A stretch of 11,792 nucleotides of DNA from Candidatus Magasanikbacteria bacterium CG_4_10_14_0_8_um_filter_42_12 (GCA_002784795.1 PFLZ01000083.1:1-11792), one strand, 5' to 3'; positions 1 through 7,020 are shown, counted from the stretch's first letter. Notes: a model not told the origin generated them from the letters alone. Translations and numbers: made by a program.

Positions 1-592
1 AATTGTGACTGACCTCACCGGTACAACATGTTCTTATCAAGGTACAGAGTTCCATACTACCGCCATAGGCGCACACCAAAGCATGAACGCAAGTATTGCC
101 ATAGAGGTCGCACGCAGTATTGGCATTGAAGAAAAAAATATTACCAAAGGAATAGAACATGCAACCCAGCCACTACGCATGGAAGTCATTTCCGAATCCC
201 CTCTCATTATTCTCGATGGCGCGCACAATGCAGACAAAATAAAAACAACAGTAAACACACTCCAACAGTTGCGCACGCATCGCAAGAAAGGAAATCTGTA
301 TATTATCAACGGTTTTTCTGGTGATAAAGATCTCAAAAAAATGATCTCCCAACTTGCGATACTACATCCAAAAGCAGTTGCATGTACCCGCAATACGGTG
401 AATCATTTTCGAAAAGTAGCACCCCCCCATGACATTGCAAAAGTATGGCAAACATATAGTCCAGCACGAACAGAAATTTTCCTCCAGCCGATGAATGCAT
501 TCTCTTGGGCACAGAAACATGTGACAAAACATGATATACTACTTGTCACCGGTTCGCTGTTTGTGGGCAGTGAAATAAAGGACTTCTTCTAA
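1..592 (+). CDS. folC: Folylpolyglutamate synthase (FolC), C-terminal part, 5' end cut off
   Basis: This is the C-terminal part of a Mur-ligase-family enzyme that adds glutamate to folates using ATP in the cytoplasm. The frame is open to the left window edge, so the true start lies outside; the GTG at 5 is only the first possible start inside. Numbering from that GTG, residues 22-29 (GAHQSMNA) match the conserved GxHQxxNA segment of FolC. Residues 54-75 (…QPLRMEVI…ILDGAHN) correspond to the family's PGR-E and DGAHN motifs that begin the C-terminal glutamate-ligase domain. The end, LLVTGSLFVGSEI, is also FolC-like. MurC/D/E/F ligases share the fold, but the DGAHN motif favours FolC. About the first half, including the ATP P-loop, is missing from view. 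The stop at 590-592 lies 7 bases before the topA -35 box. Confidence 0.88.
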   Translation, partial: IVTDLTGTTCSYQGTEFHTTAIGAHQSMNASIAIEVARSIGIEEKNITKGIEHATQPLRMEVISESPLIILDGAHNADKIKTTVNTLQQLRTHRKKGNLYIINGFSGDKDLKKMISQLAILHPKAVACTRNTVNHFRKVAPPHDIAKVWQTYSPARTEIFLQPMNAFSWAQKHVTKHDILLVTGSLFVGSEIKDFF

Positions 593-599
593 GGGAGGG

Positions 600-628
600 T
601 TGACAATTGTGCGATCTTCCACTATGCT
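600..628 (+). promoter_or_regulatory. Sigma70-type promoter of topA
   Basis: A perfect -35 TTGACA at 600-605 and a -10 TATGCT at 623-628 are separated by exactly 17 bases. Transcription would be expected to start near 634-636, only 2-4 bases before the topA ATG at 638. The mRNA would then be essentially leaderless, which fits the absence of a Shine-Dalgarno within that stretch. Confidence 0.72.
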
Positions 629-637
629 CGGCCTTGT

Positions 638-2938
638 ATGAAAAAACTCGTTATCGTTGAGTCTCCGACAAAGGCGAAGACAATCAGCAAATTCCTCGGC
701 AAGGACTACTACGTAGAGTCTTCTTTTGGGCATGTCCGAGATCTCCCAAAAAGCAAAATGGGGATAGATATAGAAGGCGGCACATTTGAACCGACCTATG
801 CCATTTCAAAAGACAAAACTGCCCAAGTAAAAAAACTCAAAGATCTCGCTGCCAAAAGTGATGATATCATCTTCGCAACTGATGAAGATAGAGAAGGAGA
901 AGCCATCTCATGGCATTTGGCACATATTTTAAAAGTAAAGCCAGCAGATGCGCATCGCATTGTGTTTCATGAAATTACAAAGCATGCTATCGATGAAGCG
1001 CTGGCACACCCACGAACAATTGACCAAAAACTCGTCGATGCACAACAAGCACGTCGCGTCCTCGATAGACTGGTCGGATACGAACTATCTCCTTTTTTGT
1101 GGAAAAAAGTTGCCCGTGGACTTTCTGCTGGGCGTGTACAGTCCGTCGCAGTGCGCCTCACCGTGGAACGTGAACGTGAGATAGAAGCATTTGAACCTCA
1201 AGAATACTGGACACTCGAAGGGCTCTTTCAGGATGAGAAAAAAAGTTTTCCAGATCCGGTAGTCGCAAAGCTTCATGCCATAGACGGCAAATCACTCAAA
1301 AAACTAGAACTGAGTGAACAGGGAACAGTCGATACTATTTTGAAAAATCTCGATGGAGCATCATACGCTATTTCACATATAGAAAAAAAGGCAACCAAGC
1401 GCACTCCCCCTGCAGCATTCATCACGTCGAGTCTGCAACAAACTGCCAACAATGTGTATGGATTTTCTGCAAAACAAACCATGCGACTCGCGCAACAACT
1501 TTATGAAGGAATCGCAATTGGTGCAGAAGGGACGACGGGTCTCATCACCTACATGCGTACAGACTCTACCAATTTGTCTGAAAAATTTTTGACAGAAGCA
1601 AACACCTTTGTACAGACAACCTACGGGGAAAAATACGTACTCGATGCACCACGTGTCTATGCCAAAAAAAGCAAAGGTGCACAAGAAGCGCATGAAGCTA
1701 TCCGCCCATCAGATCCAACACGGACACCAGAGTCAATCAAAGAATATCTAGACGATAGACAATTCAAATTGTATTCGCTGATTTGGAAACGGGCTGTTGC
1801 AACACAGATGGCAGCAGCAACATTGAACAAAACTGCCGTTGATATTTCTGCACTCACATATACATTTCGTGCAAATGGGCAGACCTGTGTATTTGATGGA
1901 TGGCTCGCGCTCTATCCAGAAAACATCAAACACGAAATGCTTCCCGAACTTGCAGAAGGGCAAGCACTTCTTTGTGAAGCACTAAAACCAGAACAACATT
2001 TTACAAAACCACCAGCTCGCTACTCTGATGCGACGCTTGTCAAAGCCCTCGAAGAACGCGGGATTGGAAGACCATCGACCTATGCACCAACGATTGGAAC
2101 AATCGAAGCGCGTGGCTATGTCGAACGACTCGAAGACAAACGACTCAAGCCAACAGATATTGCGATGGTGGTAAATGATTTGCTGGTGGAACATTTCAAG
2201 GATATTGTTGATTATGATTTTACCGCGCTCATGGAACAAAATCTCGATGAAATCGCAGCTGGTGAACGAGATTGGAAGCCTATCATTGCAACATTTTATC
2301 ACCCCTTCCACGACAACCTTGTAAAAAAAGAAGACGAACTTTCTCGAGAGGATACACTCCAAATCAGAGAAGTTGGCATTGATGAAAAAAGTGGCAAACC
2401 CGTTTTTGCACGCATCGGACGGTTTGGTCCTTTTGTCCAGCTTGGTGACAAAGAAGACGAGGAAAAACCAACATTTGCAAGTCTCGGCAAAGGACAATCT
2501 GTACAAACCGTCACCATGGAAGAAGCTATGTATTTGTTGTCTCTTCCAAAAGTAGTCGGGCAAACAGAAGCGGGAGAAGATATGACCGTTGCCATTGGAC
2601 GCTTTGGACCATATGTCCAAATTGGAAAAGAATATTTCTCTATCAAAGAAGATGATCCGTACACGATCACACTCGAACGTGCAAAGGAAATCGTGAAAGC
2701 AGAAAAAGAAAAAAAAACAAAAGCACTCATAAAAAGATTTGAACCAAAAGAAGATGAAGATGTCATAGAAATCAGAGAAGGACGGTATGGTCCGTATATC
2801 AAAGCAGGGAAAGTCAATGCAAAAATTCCAAAAGATACTGACCCTACGACGCTCACCCTCGAGCAATGCCAAGAACTCATTGAGGAAGCAAAGAAAAAAC
2901 CAAAACGAAAGTGGAAAAAAAAGAAAAAAAGTGAGTAA
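638..2938 (+). CDS. topA: DNA topoisomerase I (type IA)
   Basis: It relaxes negative supercoils by cutting one DNA strand through a tyrosine-phosphate link. The Toprim domain opens the protein: VIVESPTKAKTI with Glu8, and D82-x-D84-x-E86 in DEDREGEAISWHL. The catalytic Tyr305 lies in LITYMRTDST. Other hallmarks are AFITSSLQQTANN, EAHEAIRPSDP and the ALEERGIGRPSTYA segment. The C-terminus carries three GR-F/Y-GP repeats starting near residues 594, 654 and 715, the non-zinc topoisomerase C-terminal repeat type, then a tail very rich in lysine (about 746-765). No Cys4 zinc fingers are present, unlike the 865-residue E. coli enzyme. At 766 residues it is full length for the zinc-free class. The ATG at 638 gives the family's canonical N-terminus. 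It has its own promoter and terminator and is probably monocistronic. Confidence 0.97.
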   Translation: MKKLVIVESPTKAKTISKFLGKDYYVESSFGHVRDLPKSKMGIDIEGGTFEPTYAISKDKTAQVKKLKDLAAKSDDIIFATDEDREGEAISWHLAHILKVKPADAHRIVFHEITKHAIDEALAHPRTIDQKLVDAQQARRVLDRLVGYELSPFLWKKVARGLSAGRVQSVAVRLTVEREREIEAFEPQEYWTLEGLFQDEKKSFPDPVVAKLHAIDGKSLKKLELSEQGTVDTILKNLDGASYAISHIEKKATKRTPPAAFITSSLQQTANNVYGFSAKQTMRLAQQLYEGIAIGAEGTTGLITYMRTDSTNLSEKFLTEANTFVQTTYGEKYVLDAPRVYAKKSKGAQEAHEAIRPSDPTRTPESIKEYLDDRQFKLYSLIWKRAVATQMAAATLNKTAVDISALTYTFRANGQTCVFDGWLALYPENIKHEMLPELAEGQALLCEALKPEQHFTKPPARYSDATLVKALEERGIGRPSTYAPTIGTIEARGYVERLEDKRLKPTDIAMVVNDLLVEHFKDIVDYDFTALMEQNLDEIAAGERDWKPIIATFYHPFHDNLVKKEDELSREDTLQIREVGIDEKSGKPVFARIGRFGPFVQLGDKEDEEKPTFASLGKGQSVQTVTMEEAMYLLSLPKVVGQTEAGEDMTVAIGRFGPYVQIGKEYFSIKEDDPYTITLERAKEIVKAEKEKKTKALIKRFEPKEDEDVIEIREGRYGPYIKAGKVNAKIPKDTDPTTLTLEQCQELIEEAKKKPKRKWKKKKKSE

Positions 2939-2941
2939 TAC

Positions 2942-2973
2942 AAACAGGAGCATATACGATATGCTCCTGTTTT
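2942..2973 (+). terminator. Rho-independent terminator after topA
   Basis: A perfect 13-bp stem (2942-2954 with 2960-2972, core AGGAGCATA/TATGCTCCT) closes on the 5-base loop TACGA. The descending arm runs into TTTT at 2970-2973. It starts 4 bases after the topA stop and separates topA from the next gene. Confidence 0.85.
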
Positions 2974-2979
2974 GATATA

Positions 2980-3009
2980 CTTACGCCCCATATAAGGAAC
3001 TCCGATAAT
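2980..3009 (+). promoter_or_regulatory. Possible promoter of the 3017 gene, leaderless
   Basis: A -10-like GATAAT occupies 3004-3009, 7 bases before the ATG at 3017. A weak -35 match (CTTACG, 2980-2985) is 18 bases upstream. If this -10 is used, transcription begins at about the start codon. The evidence is the -10 alone plus the need for a promoter after the strong terminator. Confidence 0.4.
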
Positions 3010-3016
3010 AAAGAGT

Positions 3017-3682
3017 ATGATAAATAAAACAAAACAAGAGCTACAAAAGAGATTAAAAAACATTCAAGAACGCTTGAGTAAAACTAAAGAATTGGAAGTT
3101 AAAAAACTTTCCGAACTCGGTGATGATGTATTTGCTGCCTTTGACCGCGCCATGCAAGCGGTCAATGAAAAAACAAATATTTTCACAGAACTCAAGAAAA
3201 AAAAAGGGCAACTGAAGACATGGAAGATAAGTTCACTCAAAACGTTTTTTCCAATTAGTCTTCCCCATCTCATCAGCGTTCCTTTTATTTATGGCATGAT
3301 TATCCCAGCCATTATTTTTCATATTGGACTTGAAATATATCACCTCGTCGCGTTTGGTCTATACAATATTCCACGTGTACGAGCTAAAGATTATTTTGTA
3401 TACGACCGTGGGCGTCTCCCCTACCTCAACTGGTTTGAAAAATTTAATTGTCTGTACTGCAGTTATGTTAATAATCTCATGCGGTACGCAACTGAAATTG
3501 CAGGGCGAACCGAACGGTATTGGTGTCCTATCAAACATGCAGGACGCTTGCAAAAAACACACTCTCAATATAATACCTTTGTAGAGTATCTTGATGCAGA
3601 AGATTTCCGAAAAAAGTGGGAGAGTCTGCGAGATTTTTCTGATTTTGAAGACGGGCAAAGCGGTAAGACACAGAATCAATAA
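3017..3682 (+). CDS. Membrane-associated protein with CxxC and CxxxH motifs, function unknown
   Basis: I cannot assign a named function. The 221-residue protein begins with a charged, probably coiled-coil segment (about 1-70, rich in Lys, Glu and Leu). A hydrophobic stretch follows at about 78-120 (FFPISLPHLISVPFIYGMIIPAIIFH… LVAFGLYNIP in parts), long enough for one or two membrane passes. The C-terminal half holds FNCLYCSYVNN with Cys145 and Cys148, and ERYWCPIKHA with Cys170 and His174. This CxxC plus CxxxH arrangement could bind a metal ion, and the surrounding RGRLPYLNWFEK and RTERYW look like conserved-family signatures rather than random sequence. The ATG at 3017 is the first start after the topA terminator; no Shine-Dalgarno is seen. 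It lies between topA and rel, on the same strand as both, without sharing an obvious operon. Confidence 0.82.
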   Translation: MINKTKQELQKRLKNIQERLSKTKELEVKKLSELGDDVFAAFDRAMQAVNEKTNIFTELKKKKGQLKTWKISSLKTFFPISLPHLISVPFIYGMIIPAIIFHIGLEIYHLVAFGLYNIPRVRAKDYFVYDRGRLPYLNWFEKFNCLYCSYVNNLMRYATEIAGRTERYWCPIKHAGRLQKTHSQYNTFVEYLDAEDFRKKWESLRDFSDFEDGQSGKTQNQ

Positions 3683-3726
3683 CATCACTCTTCACAATAC
3701 AATTGCTTCATAAAAAAGACTAGAAC

Positions 3727-3755
3727 TTGCAAAATTTTCTTCTCTACGCTAGGAT
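3727..3755 (+). promoter_or_regulatory. Probable promoter of the rel gene
   Basis: TTGCAA at 3727-3732 (4 of 6 to TTGACA) and TAGGAT at 3750-3755 (4 of 6 to TATAAT) are 17 bases apart. The start point would be near 3762, giving a leader of about 15 bases with no Shine-Dalgarno. The -10 context GCTAGGATG is repeated upstream of the gene at 11206. Confidence 0.5.
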
Positions 3756-3776
3756 GAATACACACACATTTGTCCT

Positions 3777-5255
3777 ATGACAAAACAAAAAAAACAGACA
3801 ATTGAAGGCTTACTCGAAAAAGTACGAGAATATGCCCCACAAGCAGATCTCGATCTGATCAAGCTTGCCTACGAATTTGCCTACGATGCGCATGATGGCC
3901 AATTTCGAAAATCTGGTGAACCCTATATTATTCACCCTCTTGGTGCTGCCCACATCGTCGCTGACATGAAAATTGATCCTGTCATTATTGTAGCAACACT
4001 CCTGCATGACGTCCCAGAAGATACCGAAGTCACCCTCGATGAACTCGAAAAAAACTTTGGTCAAGAAATCAGAAAACTGGTTGAAGGAATCACAAAATTA
4101 GGAAAATTAAAATATCGAGGGGTTGAACGCTATATTGAAAATCTTCGAAAAATGTTTGTCGCCATGGCAGAGGATGTTCGCGTCATGATTATTAAATTCG
4201 CAGATCGTATTCACAATCTCTCAACACTCGATGCATTGCCACCACAAAAGAGGTATCGTATTGCTCTCGAAAGTCTGGAAATCTATGCGCCAATTGCAAA
4301 CCGTCTTGGTATGGCAGACATGAAAGGACAACTCGAAGATCTTTCCTTTAAATTTGTCTATCCAAAAGAATACGAACGTACAAAGAAAATCCGAGAAGAA
4401 AAATTGGCAGGCAAAGAAAAGTTTTTAAAGCACATAGAAGATACGGCAAAAAAAGAACTAGCACTCGCGGGCGTACCAATCATGGAACTCTACGGCAGAG
4501 AAAAAAGACTCTATAGTTTTTATCAAAAATTGCTTCGGAAAGATAACCAAATTGCCAAGATTTATGATCTTGTAGCAATTCGCGTTATTGTCCCGACTGT
4601 TGCCGACTGTTATGCAGCACTCGGTATTCTTCATTATATCTGGCGTCCGATGAAAGGACGTATCAAAGATTATATTTCCCAACCAAAACCAAACGGATAT
4701 AAATCTCTTCATACCACTGTCTTTACGCCGGAGGGTGAACATGTAGAATTCCAAATTCGAACACAAGAAATGCATGAAGAAGCTGAATTTGGTATTGCTG
4801 CACATTGGCACTACGATGAAAAAGGAGCACGCATGCCCAAAAAAGAAGTTGCCTGGGCAAAAGAACTCGCCGAAATTCAAAAAGACATGCTCACAAAACT
4901 CAATGATCTTGAAGAAATGAAAGTTGATTTTTTGCAATCACGTATTTTTGTCTTCACTCCAAAGGGCGATGTTATTGACCTCCCTGACGGAGCAACCCCT
5001 ATAGATTTTGCATACCACATCCATACTGATGTAGGGAATAAATGTAATGGAGCAATCGTGAATGATAAAATGGTCAGTCTGGATACAGAATTAAAAAATG
5101 GAGATGTCATTGACATCATCCTTGATAAAAACAGAAAAGAACCCAATCAAGACTGGATACACTTTGTGAAAACACATACCGCAAAAGCACATATCAAAAA
5201 TGCAGCCAAGAAAAAAAGAACGAGCTGGATAAAGAGTGTATTGCCGAATAAGTAG
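3777..5255 (+). CDS. rel: Short RelA/SpoT homologue, (p)ppGpp synthetase/hydrolase without C-terminal regulatory domains
   Basis: It makes and degrades the stringent-response alarmone (p)ppGpp. The N-terminal HD hydrolase domain is intact: His53, His77-Asp78, Glu81-Asp82 (LLHDVPEDT) and Asp143…Asn147 (FADRIHN). The synthetase domain has Arg241 (YGREKRLYSFYQK), Asp264 (IYDLVAIRV), RIKDYISQPKPNGYKSLHTTV and Glu324 (VEFQIRT). RIKD at 295-298 is the RxKD form typical of bifunctional Rel/SpoT rather than the ExDD form of RelA. A TGS domain follows at about 390-449 (IFVFTPKGDVIDLPDGATPI in part), and the protein stops at 492. The usual helical, zinc-finger and ACT domains of the roughly 730-residue long form are absent. 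Both active sites look complete, so it is predicted to be bifunctional. The stop is TAG. Confidence 0.93.
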   Translation: MTKQKKQTIEGLLEKVREYAPQADLDLIKLAYEFAYDAHDGQFRKSGEPYIIHPLGAAHIVADMKIDPVIIVATLLHDVPEDTEVTLDELEKNFGQEIRKLVEGITKLGKLKYRGVERYIENLRKMFVAMAEDVRVMIIKFADRIHNLSTLDALPPQKRYRIALESLEIYAPIANRLGMADMKGQLEDLSFKFVYPKEYERTKKIREEKLAGKEKFLKHIEDTAKKELALAGVPIMELYGREKRLYSFYQKLLRKDNQIAKIYDLVAIRVIVPTVADCYAALGILHYIWRPMKGRIKDYISQPKPNGYKSLHTTVFTPEGEHVEFQIRTQEMHEEAEFGIAAHWHYDEKGARMPKKEVAWAKELAEIQKDMLTKLNDLEEMKVDFLQSRIFVFTPKGDVIDLPDGATPIDFAYHIHTDVGNKCNGAIVNDKMVSLDTELKNGDVIDIILDKNRKEPNQDWIHFVKTHTAKAHIKNAAKKKRTSWIKSVLPNK

Positions 5256-5281
5256 GTAGTAGGTGTTAGAGGATTAGATAT

Positions 5282-5312
5282 AAAAAAAACGATGGCATTA
5301 GCCATCGTTTTT
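5282..5312. terminator. Bidirectional rho-independent terminator between rel and the parA-parB block
   Basis: A perfect 12-bp stem (5285-5296 with 5301-5312, core CGATGGC/GCCATCG) has the tetraloop ATTA. The plus strand ends in five T, and on the minus strand the eight A at 5282-5289 become a U tract. It sits between the convergent ends of rel (5255) and the PLDc_N gene (5327), so it can stop transcription from both sides. Confidence 0.9.
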
Positions 5313-5326
5313 AAATGGAGAAAAGA

Positions 5327-5674
5327 TTATATCCTTGTGACAAGTACCATATTTGCAATTGCATACACTACGAGTACAAACGGCAACAAGCCAAGAAAGA
5401 TAACGGATGCAATGCCCCACTTTTTGCGATTTTCAACAAAGAAATATGCCAAGATTCCAATCGGACCAACAAATAACAGCAGCAATATCCAAAGCCACTT
5501 ACTTTCTTTAAGATTATTTCTTGTGAGCACTTGAATAAACGCTACCAACCAAAAGACAAACATCGATAACACTGCAATCAACCCAAGAAAAGATAGAAGA
5601 AGGATTATTATGCTAAATATTGAAGTTGATGTGTCAGGAGGGATAAGTGCAGCATTTGCGGATAATTCATTCAT
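5327..5674 (-). CDS. Small integral membrane protein with PLDc_N-like domain
   Basis: The 115-residue protein has three hydrophobic segments, at about 18-50, 60-80 and 87-112. The middle one, SKWLWILLLLFVGPIGILAY, matches the PLDc_N (phospholipase D-nuclease N-terminal) signature: Trp followed by a hydrophobic run, then GP-x-G and an aromatic residue. This domain usually stands alone as a small membrane protein whose role is not known; no HKD phospholipase motif is present. It starts 9 bases after the parB stop, with no Shine-Dalgarno in the gap, and is probably the last gene of the parA transcription unit, ending at the shared terminator. The ATG at 5672-5674 is chosen because it gives the whole first segment. 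Confidence 0.75.
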   Translation of the reverse strand: MNELSANAALIPPDTSTSIFSIIILLLSFLGLIAVLSMFVFWLVAFIQVLTRNNLKESKWLWILLLLFVGPIGILAYFFVENRKKWGIASVIFLGLLPFVLVVYAIANMVLVTRI

Positions 5675-5683
5675 ATGAATATA

Positions 5684-6544
5684 TTAAGAAAGCTCTTCGA
5701 TGAGCCTCTTCAACTCATCTTTTGAATAGTAGGAAATTTGAATAGTTCCTTTTTCTCCTTTGCCACTAATATGCACTTTTGCACGAAGACGATCTTCGAT
5801 AATTTTTTCTGCACTTGAAAGCTGTTGGTCACGACGAACAGATCCTTTTCTTGATTGCTGTCCTTTGCCTGCAACAGCTTGTTCAACTTCTCGTACCGTA
5901 GCAGTCGTTCCCATCATGTTTTGGTACATGTCCAATTGTTCTTTTTCATCCTTCAAACTCAATAGGGCTCTTGCCTTTCCCACAGAAAGATGCCCATTGA
6001 TCAGTGCTTTTTGGATGAGTTCTGGCAGATCAAGCAGTCGAATTGTATTGGCAATGAGCGGTCGACTTTTGCCAACCTGGTCTGCAATTTCTTGCTGGGT
6101 TAAGCCAAATTCATCGGTCAATCGCTGATAGGCAAATGCTTCTTCAATCGGATTCAAATCTTGTCTTTGAATATTTTCTATAAGCCCCAGTTCCAATTTT
6201 TCTTGTTCTGTCGCACTTCGAACCAATGCCGGAATAGTTGGCATTTCTGCAATAGTAGACGCACGAAAACGACGCTCCCCTGCAATAATTTCATACCCAC
6301 CATCTTCTTTTTCTGTCACGGTGATTGGCTGCATGACGCCATGCTTCTTTATAGAAGCGACGAGTTGTTCCATCTCAGTATGAGAAAACTCTTTTCGTGG
6401 CTGATCTGGATTTGCGGTAATGTCTGTTAGTGGGATGTGCCACACACGATCTGAATTATTCCCCACAGAACTTGTTTCTTTGTGAACATTTTTTCGTTTT
6501 GATTGTGAAGGGATCAGTGAATCCAATCCTTTACCTAGAGCCAT
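5684..6544 (-). CDS. parB: Chromosome-partitioning protein ParB (Spo0J family)
   Basis: This CTP-dependent DNA clamp binds parS near the origin and works with ParA in chromosome segregation. The N-terminal CTP-binding domain shows IPLTDITANPDQPR (37-50), GERRFRA (89-95) and ENIQRQDLNP (123-132). A helix-turn-helix follows at about 148-172 (LTQQEIADQVGKSRPLIANT), then GHLSVGKARALL (184-195). The last ~50 residues form the dimerisation domain. At 286 residues it is normal length, and MALGKGLDSLIP is the typical ParB start. The ATG (6542-6544) lies only 5 bases from the left inverted repeat of the GxxExxY unit, so that insertion has replaced whatever once linked it directly to parA. No Shine-Dalgarno remains upstream. 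Confidence 0.95.
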   Translation of the reverse strand: MALGKGLDSLIPSQSKRKNVHKETSSVGNNSDRVWHIPLTDITANPDQPRKEFSHTEMEQLVASIKKHGVMQPITVTEKEDGGYEIIAGERRFRASTIAEMPTIPALVRSATEQEKLELGLIENIQRQDLNPIEEAFAYQRLTDEFGLTQQEIADQVGKSRPLIANTIRLLDLPELIQKALINGHLSVGKARALLSLKDEKEQLDMYQNMMGTTATVREVEQAVAGKGQQSRKGSVRRDQQLSSAEKIIEDRLRAKVHISGKGEKGTIQISYYSKDELKRLIEELS

Positions 6545-6549
6545 AGTTT

Positions 6550-6581
6550 TTACAGATAACTGATAATCCTAATTTACTGAT
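6550..6581 (+). repeat. Left terminal inverted repeat of the GxxExxY unit
   Basis: It pairs with 6989-7020 at 29 of 32 bases. The mismatches are at 6568, 6571 and 6574, all in the inner 14 bases. The TAA stop of the GxxExxY gene (6574-6576) lies within it. Confidence 0.85.
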
Positions 6582-6975
6582 TTTTTTTAAGTAGATTGGG
6601 ATTAAGAATACGCTTAATATATAGATTGTCTGGATAGAAATTTACAAGAAAACACAATTCTTTTCCACTGCTAACAAGATATCTCATACATTGATGATAG
6701 GCATTTCTTGTTAATCTTGGAATGGCTTTTACTTCAACAATAATTGAATCATCGACTAAAAAATCAACTCTGTTTCTTCCCTTGCGTTCTCCATCAAAAC
6801 TAGGAGGTAAAGCGAATTCACGAACATATGGGACTTCTTTTACTTGGAGACCTCGTTCAATCGCATCACAATACTGTTTTTCATTTCTATGCTGACCAAG
6901 ATAATTATGCACCGTATAAAGAATTCCTCGTACAGTATAACTCAATTCTCTGTGTAATAATTCTACCCTCCTCAT
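6574..6975 (-). CDS. GxxExxY family protein, PD-(D/E)XK nuclease-like
   Basis: The 133-residue protein belongs to the small GxxExxY family, common in CPR bacteria and predicted to have a PD-(D/E)XK nuclease-like fold; its cellular role is not established. Visible hallmarks are RELSYTVRGILYTVHNYLG, then RNEKQY with Glu32 and Tyr35 (the first position of the name motif is His29 here, not Gly). RVDFLVDDSIIVEVKAI follows, with Asp71 and Glu81-x-Lys83, which would complete a nuclease active site. The C-terminal CMRYLVSSGKELCFLVNF is also family-like. It lies between parA and parB on their strand, inside a pair of inverted repeats. Its ATG is 35 bases after the parA stop; AGGAGG occurs only inside codons 2-3, so it does not explain initiation. 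Confidence 0.85.
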   Translation of the reverse strand: MRRVELLHRELSYTVRGILYTVHNYLGQHRNEKQYCDAIERGLQVKEVPYVREFALPPSFDGERKGRNRVDFLVDDSIIVEVKAIPRLTRNAYHQCMRYLVSSGKELCFLVNFYPDNLYIKRILNPNLLKKNQ

Positions 6976-6988
6976 AGTACATCAGTAT

Positions 6989-7020
6989 ATCAGTATATCA
7001 GAATTATCAGTTATCTGTAA
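6989..7020 (-). repeat. Right terminal inverted repeat of the GxxExxY unit
   Basis: This is the inverted partner of 6550-6581. It overlaps parA: the stop (7011-7013) and the codons for Arg and Tyr (7014-7019) are inside the repeat. On its inner side the 8-base word ATCAGTAT occurs in tandem (6981-6988, 6989-6996, and ATCAGAAT at 6997-7004). Confidence 0.85.

Larger units (their letters stand above)
6550..7020 (-). mobile_element. Candidate small mobile element: 471-bp unit with 32-bp terminal inverted repeats around a GxxExxY gene
   Basis: The two ends are inverted copies of each other: 6550-6581 and 6989-7020 match at 29 of 32 positions, with the outer 18 (TTACAGATAACTGATAAT) perfect. The only gene inside is the GxxExxY protein. 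The right end covers the last two codons and the stop of parA, and the left end stops 5 bases before the parB start, so the unit splits a gene pair that is normally adjacent. I see no clear target-site duplication: GTTT lies outside the left end and GTCT outside the right. No transposase is present, so mobility is inferred from the repeats, the context and the nuclease-like cargo. A structured intergenic RNA is the alternative. Confidence 0.6.

Noticed and set aside
593..641. Shine-Dalgarno-like AGGGAGG (593-599) with a GTG at 609 opening a 10-codon frame whose TGA overlaps the topA ATG
   Set aside because: The core promoter of topA covers most of this frame, so only folC read-through RNA could carry it. 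The peptide has no features. Probably chance.
1982..3063. Long minus-strand open frames opposite topA (323 and 254 residues)
   Set aside because: They are extremely rich in Phe, Ser and Cys, as expected from the reverse complement of Lys/Glu-rich coding sequence, and show no domain; topA on the plus strand is certain.
3141..3165. Perfect 8-bp inverted repeat TTGACCGC/GCGGTCAA with a 9-base loop inside the 3017 gene
   Set aside because: One or two such short inverted repeats are expected by chance in 12 kb, and it is fully coding.
6961..6975. AGGAGG just after the ATG of the GxxExxY gene (minus strand) as a ribosome binding site
   Set aside because: It lies in codons 2-3, and no in-frame start codon stands at a suitable distance downstream; it merely encodes Arg-Arg.
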